64,000 bases of DNA, taken from NCBI GenBank assembly GCA_039096225.1, contig JBBPEB010000025.1, positions 205,001 to 269,000 on the forward strand. Reading direction: 5' to 3'. Both the position numbers and the translations under genes were made by a program. Positions 46,652-64,000 of this stretch are shown piece after piece. The notes beneath the pieces are model-generated. The model was not told the DNA's origin. It ran no database searches and saw only the letters and a list, made by a program, of their open reading frames with translations. Source of the stretch: Blastocystis sp. Blastoise. Its lineage: Eukaryota; Sar; Bigyra; Opalinata; Blastocystidae. Position 1 is the first letter of the stretch; each line of letters begins with the position of its first letter.

Positions 46652-48194
46652 CTTAATAGTGACTTTATAAAACAACGAAATAGTGTTTACTTATAATTTA
46701 TATGTTTTTATAGCTTTCTCACTTATCAAAATTTTTTTTGACTTTGTTCATATGTTTTTAGCAAAAATGTTATTATATATACTCATCTATTATGATAAAA
46801 ATATTTTATGATATTCTTAGCTTTCTATAAGAGTGTTCAGTGCTTTTTCATTATGTACTGAACTGTTTTTGGTGATCATCACAATCGTCATTTGTTTTTT
46901 TTTATTAGTGCTCTCTTGAAACGATTTATTACTGATACTGAAAACAAAAATATTGATAAAATGGACATAAACAGCAATATTCCTTTTTAGTAGTTTTTTC
47001 TGTTCTTTTAGAAAAGCCAAATAAAAGAAAAAAATGAAGAGCTAACGTTGGGATATGTATGAATATCTTATTTATATAGCATAAATAAAAACAATGTCAT
47101 CATTTTTTCATTTTCCATTCTCATCACTAAGGTAATTATTTGACCGTCAATATAACCAATTAAAATAATAACCGTACGGTTAGAATAAATAGTGGCCAGA
47201 TTTTCAGTTAAGCATCTTTGTCAAAAACCATTATTGATCTTCTAGGTAGCCACAGTTATCATAATTAAAGCATTTATTATTATTCACACAATTCTTATTT
47301 ACAAAATGTCAATCATAAGAATAGAAATTTGAATCATTTTTCTCTACCACAACTAAAACTCAAAAATAACCTTTTTGTGGACTGATGTAAAATTCAATTT
47401 ATATAATGTACCTTCAAATATACAGCTTTAAAAAAGAGACTGCTACATCTTTAAAAAAAGAAGAAGAATCTATTCTTCCAAGGAATGGGCGATAAGATCT
47501 GGGTAAATAGCGATAGTTCTCCATTATTATGGTTGACTGGGTGCTCGTCATTCTGTTTTATGGCAGCAAACTTCTTGCGATTATCTTGAATCCAAATAAC
47601 AAGTGACAAATTGATTGGTGTAATTTTTATGGAAAAGACACTAAGTGTCGACACACCTTATTTTTAACCAATAAAATCGAGGAACTTTGACAATCTATGT
47701 TTTGATTGGTGAATCTCGTTTTAAAATCTCGTTTTCATCTTAATGATCGAGATAAGAAGGAGATTCGCTTTTTGACTTAATCTCATGTCAAAACAGAGAA
47801 ATGTTTAGAGAATTCCATAACAACCCTAGATGAAAACCATTATTTGGCGGTCGTCGCCAAATAATGACATAATTGATATTAATATTTTTTTTTGAATTAT
47901 TTATTCTTTTTATATATATATATGACAAGAAAAACATTTACAAAAGCCAGAATTGTCCAGTTTTTTTGTTTTTATTTTCATTTTTCATACAAATTTTGAA
48001 TATTCCCGTGGTAATATCTTTGTTTCTTCGACACTTTTTAATGGTAAACACATTTCATCATCAACCTTCAAAAACGCAAACAGGAGATTTTTTGATCTGA
48101 CTTTTTAACCAATCATATGAGTAGCTGTTAGATTGAAATTGGAATTATTCTTTTGAAGACTAAGATATAATATTTTTTATTTTCGTAATTCAAT
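46652..48194. other. 1.5-kb divergent intergenic region, less AT-biased than its surroundings
   Basis: This spacer separates the sulfatase (minus) from surface protein B (plus). From about 47100 to 47880 the base composition is visibly more balanced than elsewhere, with words such as ACCGTACGGT and GTGTCGACAC and a perfect inverted repeat at 47838-47866. No supported ORF is found. It is the likely promoter/regulatory region for both genes. Confidence 0.5.
47838..47866. promoter_or_regulatory. Perfect 12-bp inverted repeat with 5-base spacer
   Basis: Arms CATTATTTGGCG and CGCCAAATAATG flank GTCGT, about 330 bp upstream of the start of surface protein B. Each arm contains TTTGGCG, the core half of an E2F/DP site. 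A dimeric transcription-factor site is the simplest reading; an RNA hairpin is also possible. Confidence 0.5.
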
Positions 48195-56153
<7,959 letters not shown>

Positions 56154-57644
56154 ACATTGTATAGTATAGTCTAATATAATATACTTTATGTATATGTATT
56201 TTAAAAATTGATTCTCTTTTTATTTTATACGATATTTTTTTTGAATAAAGAATGTGTACAATTATTTAATTTTAAAATTTTATCGTTTCTTTTTATATTT
56301 ATACAATACTAATTTATGCACTTTTATATTTTTGCTATATCTTAAACTTTCGTTTTTTAAAGAGTTTATAAAAATATTATTGTTTTGTTATATTTTAGCT
56401 TTAGATAAATATAAATAAATATTTTTCTAAACATGAATGTCCTTAAAAAACAAGAATTGATTTGGTATCTAGTAAGTGTAAAAATATGTATGTATGAACG
56501 ACTATTTTTCAAAGTACTTTACTGTCACAGTATATTATATATTACTCTTTAAATATACAAAAAATCTTTAGACTTGTAAAGAAAAGAATTATAAACGATC
56601 TATTTTTTTTCATGATTCTTTTGGATTATTTCAGTGATTTTTTTGGTTTATTTGAAAAAATAATAGAACACAATTTTTTGTATTGGATTATAAAGATGAA
56701 AAAAAAAATATTTAAAAATAAAGAAGCTAATGTTTTTCTGATTCATAGGATATCCCAATAGTTCGAATTTTTATTATATATAGAGAAGAAAGAAAAGAAT
56801 TATTATATGTAGATATTTTTATTTCAACATGTTTTTATTTGTTAATAGTGATATTTTGAGTTATGAAATTATTATTTAATTGAGTGATTGTTTTTCGTTA
56901 ATGCATGATGGGAGTAAATATATAAAATAAACAATGGAGTTGTTTGGGATACCGTTTAAATCTATCCTCACAAATACAGCTTAATAGTCTGGCTATATGA
57001 CTGAATATTGAGTAATCAGACCAGTGAAGGTTAATTTAGACAACAAAATGGCTCTATCATCAACAATAATAATGAAAATAAAAGTTGGTCAAATTAACCA
57101 CAATTTGATAAAGAGCTATATGATTTTAAGAAAAAATGTTCATCATTTTACCGTGAAACTAATGGAGTCATTACGTTAGAACAATATTAAAACACGTCAA
57201 TAATAATAAGGGCCAGCCCATATTATTTTCCATGACTCAAATGAAAAACGAATATCGTCGAACAATATTCTTAACCATTCATGAGATTATTAGGAGCCAT
57301 CAAGATGAACAATTTCTGGTCAAGCTCCAATTTGTGTTCTAGCCTTTATTCCCATAATTCTTTTATTTCTAAAAGAATCCATTGATTATAGAGTCAACTC
57401 AATTTTGGATAACCGTGATTCGTCTAGAAATATAGCCAGTATTTTGTAGATTTTCATTCTTTTTTTCACGTTAGAATATTTTATTAAAAAAGAGATAATA
57501 TATTACTGATTGACCTTGTCTTTTTGATTCTATAAGGGTACATATAATAAAGGTTACGTGTTTAAACAAAAAAATAGGCTATTTTAAGGGTCAACTTTTA
57601 AAGATATTCCTCTAATAAATTTCTTTTGTTTTGGATTATATACT
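56154..57644. other. 1.5-kb intergenic region; 56930-57430 less AT-biased
   Basis: Spacer between surface protein B and the SLC13 gene, both plus. The part from about 56930 to 57430 is more complex and richer in GC than other spacers, but all frames are broken and I recognise no RNA gene. It could be a promoter, an unannotated ncRNA or a decayed element. Confidence 0.4.
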
Positions 57645-59731
57645 ATGTCTACTAGTGTATGAATATTTACTATTATTTTTGTTATTTATATTGAATAGAT
57701 TGAACTCAAGCCTGTGGAATCAATTGATGTATATATATTGACATTTTTTTTTTAGTGATTATTCTACTTAATTTTGAATAATTTATTATTTCATTTTGCT
57801 ATTTAGGTCCAAATTAGAAGAAATTCTACTATTGCCAAACAAGAATTACCTGGTATTAAATACAATGTAGATGGAGAAGAAGGTGTTTCTACTATTGTTG
57901 TTCAACAACGTGCTTCTTCCGTCATTGGTGATGATCCTTTATTCCAAGATCATGATCCCGTTAGAATTGCTCAAATTATCAAATCTGCCTCTACAGCTGC
58001 TGCTGCTCCTGCTGGTGATGTTGGTATATATTACATCTATACTGAACATAATTTTGCTTTATATTTTTTTTTAAATTATATGAATATTCTTATTAATTTA
58101 TTTTTTTTTAAATAGAAAATAATGGTGCCAATCCTAATGAAAGTAAAACTGAAGATGAATATATTAATTGGTATGATTGCTTTAAAGGAGTTATGCCTAC
58201 TATTGGTATAATTGGTATTTTATGTGCTATTGCTCTTCTTTTCATTCCTCTTACTGAAAATGTTTCCGTTCAAAGATGTGCTGCTGTTTTAGTTCTTATG
58301 GCTATTTTCTGGGTTACTGAAATGCTTCCTCTTGCTGTTACTGCTTTATTCCCTGTTGTCTTCTTCCCTTTCCTTTCTGTTTTAAAGAATGATGAAGTTG
58401 CTTCTCAATATTTCAATAACACTATTTTTATGTTCTTCTCTGGTTTCTTAATGTCTCTTGCTATGGAAAGATGGAATCTTCATATTCGTATTTCTTGTGC
58501 TGTTACTCAACTTTTCAAGACTCCTAGATCTCTTCTTTTTGGTATTATGTTTGTTACATGGTTCTTATCTATGTGGATTTCTAATACTGCTTCTGCTCTT
58601 ATGATGGTTGCTAATGCTAATGCTATTATTCTTAATCTTGAAAATAGATATGGTACTAAAAAGATGGAAAAATTCTCTAAAGCTATTATGATTGGTATTG
58701 CTTTTTCTTGTAACTGTGGTGGTCTTGCTACTCTTATTGGTACTCCTCCTAATATGATTTTCCAACAAATGTATCAAGAACGTTTCAAACAACCTGGTAC
58801 ACCTGAAATTACTTTTGCTAATTGGTTATTCTCTCAATTCCCTACTTCTTTACTTCTTTTCATTTTAATTTGGCTATTCCTTGCTTTCCTTTATACTCCT
58901 TCTTCTAAAGAAATTTCTATTGATGTTAAACAATCTAAAGCTGAATATCATGCTTTAGGTAAAGCTTCTTATGAAGAATGGGTTGTTGGTATTGCTTTCA
59001 TTATTCTTGCTTTCCTTTGGTTATTCAGAGCTACTATTTCTTTTGGTTCTTTCGAAATTACTGGTTGGACTAATCTCTTAAATCTTGATAAATACGTTAG
59101 TGATGCTACTGTTGGTATGGCTATGTCTTTATTATTATTTATTTGGCCTACTAAAGCTCTTCTTAATGGTAAACTGAAGTCTACTGATCAAAAATTCATT
59201 CTTACTTGGGAAACTGCTAAGAAACTTCCTTGGGATCTTGTTTTATTATTTGGTGGTGGTTTTGCTTTAGCTAAAGCTTGTACTTCTTCTGGTTTCAGTG
59301 CTTATTTAGGTGGTTTATTAAGTGGCTTACGTAATTTACCTCTTGTTTTATGTATTTTCATTATTTCTTTGATTGTATGTGTTCTTACTTCTTTCACTTC
59401 TAATACTGCTACTGCTTCTATCATTATTCCTATTATGATTAGTATTGCTCTTGAAATTAAACAAAATCCTTTATTCTTCTTATTCCCTGCTACTCTTGCT
59501 ACTTCTTGTGCTTACTTAATGCCTGTTGGTACTCCACCAAATCTTATTGTTTTCACTTCTGGTAAGATTACTATCGTTGATATGTTCAAGTGTGGTGCTT
59601 GTGTTACTGTCTTCGCTGTTATTGCTATTCTTTTCAGTACTTTCGTCATGGTACCTGCTGTTTATGGTGCTCAAATGGATGTCTTCCCTGAATGGGCTAT
59701 TGATCCTGTTGTCAACGCTACTAGCTTCTAA
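57645..59731 (+). CDS. SLC13-type Na+/dicarboxylate-sulfate symporter
   Basis: Three exons (57645-57656, 57807-58023, 58116-59731) encode 614 aa, stop TAA. The first coding exon is only 12 nt (MSTS). A cytosolic N-terminal segment of ~100 residues precedes a dozen hydrophobic helices. Family marks are both substrate/Na+ motifs (WISNTASALMM and FTSNTATASIIIP) and the two GTPPN motifs (LIGTPPNMIF and PVGTPPNLIVF), giving the inverted-repeat fold of DASS transporters. Likely substrates are di-/tricarboxylates or sulfate, moved with Na+; the sequence does not decide. Codon use shows the same strong GCT/GGT/ACT/CTT bias as surface protein B, pointing to high expression. The start in a 12-nt exon is the least certain part. 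Confidence 0.93.
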
Positions 59732-60294
59732 GTTATTTATATATATTTTGAATTAATAAAAAATATATATAAACAAATTAAAAATTATAAACAGTGAGAT
59801 TTTTTATACAAGTTTCTTTATTTCTTTTTTTTTTACTAACTTTTTATTGTCTATATTTGTTTTTAAAAGTTTTTATATTTACTATGAAATATATTATTTA
59901 TAGTAGATATAATTTCTATATGTACATAATCATTTGTTTTGTTATGATTATATTGATTTTTTTTAATTACCATTTATTATTGAATTTTTTAAAAATGAAA
60001 AGTGGAGTTTTATGTATTACATTGCGTTTCCTTTATTATCATCAAATATATATTAGTCATTATAAGTAAAAGATTAAATAAATGGAAACACTTTTTCTTC
60101 AGACAAATAACTCGAAATGTGAATAATAAAAGATTCTTTACTATGAATTGAATTTTAACCGTGATTAAATCTATTTTTTTTTTAAGAAAAAGGAGAAAGA
60201 ACATTTGCAAAAACTATCTATTCTGTACACTATTTAAATTATAAAAATCTCATTATATCAATATATACTTTCTTTTTTATACAAAGTACATAAG
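59732..60294. other. Intergenic region
   Basis: T-rich spacer between the SLC13 3' end and the FHA gene start. Nothing gene-like. Confidence 0.4.

Positions 60295-64000
<3,706 letters not shown>

Noticed and set aside
47451-47654. 67-codon minus-strand ORF in the spacer upstream of surface protein B
   Set aside because: No recognisable motif, no splice partners and composition like the surrounding spacer; it is best treated as chance.
56930-57430. Decayed transposon in the less AT-biased spacer
   Set aside because: No terminal repeats, target duplications or transposase-like frames were visible; kept only as an unexplained spacer.

Overview
This window is nuclear DNA from a very AT-rich, intron-dense eukaryote. 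The evidence is: many short introns (36 nt to about 0.7 kb, mostly GTATAT...ATATAG and often little more than TA repeats), a polymerase III tRNA-Ile gene, eukaryote-only genes (TFIIB, LSm5, KIN17, a BTB-TLDc protein, an eEF2K-like alpha-kinase) and mitochondrial ribosome genes (uL29m/mL47, an MTG1-type GTPase). The genome is full of (AAT)n/(ATT)n tracts. Inside exons they are read as poly-Asn, much as in Dictyostelium; inside introns they are simply long. The species cannot be named from sequence alone. The putative-Ig (He_PIG) plus Cys-rich 'CxxDGxWP' repeat proteins recall families I associate with Blastocystis and opalinid stramenopiles, but that is a weak hint.

I rebuilt gene models by joining exons whose phases agree at GT-AG junctions. 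Left part: positions 1-9579 (minus) hold one giant gene with 17 short exons and a terminal exon of more than 5.1 kb that runs off the left edge. Its N-terminal third looks like OB folds, perhaps a CTC1-type telomere protein, and its C-terminal part is Asn/Ser-rich low complexity. Positions 10441-19610 (plus) hold an alpha-kinase whose catalytic domain is split by roughly 2,150 residues of low-complexity sequence. Positions 20049-22070 (minus) hold a K+-dependent-type Na+/Ca2+ exchanger. The tRNA-Ile lies at 23262-23335.

The middle part is a run of compact housekeeping genes: mL47 (plus), TFIIB (minus), KIN17 (plus), LSm5 (minus) and a BTB-TLDc protein (minus). From 32361 to 56153 two giant paralogous single-pass surface proteins point away from each other (minus 32361-40032, plus 48195-56153). 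They flank an MTG1-like GTPase, a hypoxanthine phosphoribosyltransferase and an arylsulfatase, all on the minus strand. An SLC13-type anion symporter (57645-59731, plus) follows, then an FHA-domain, Asn-rich protein that runs off the right edge.

The two points most worth following up are the alpha-kinase with a giant insert inside its catalytic fold and the pair of modular surface proteins. The pair share domain order and their first three intron positions but differ sharply in codon use. All 13 genes with a visible end stop at TAA. A few exon joins (12.45 kb, 41.5 kb, 42.9 kb, 62.8 kb) are off by one base, which points to homopolymer errors in the sequence or to unusual splicing.
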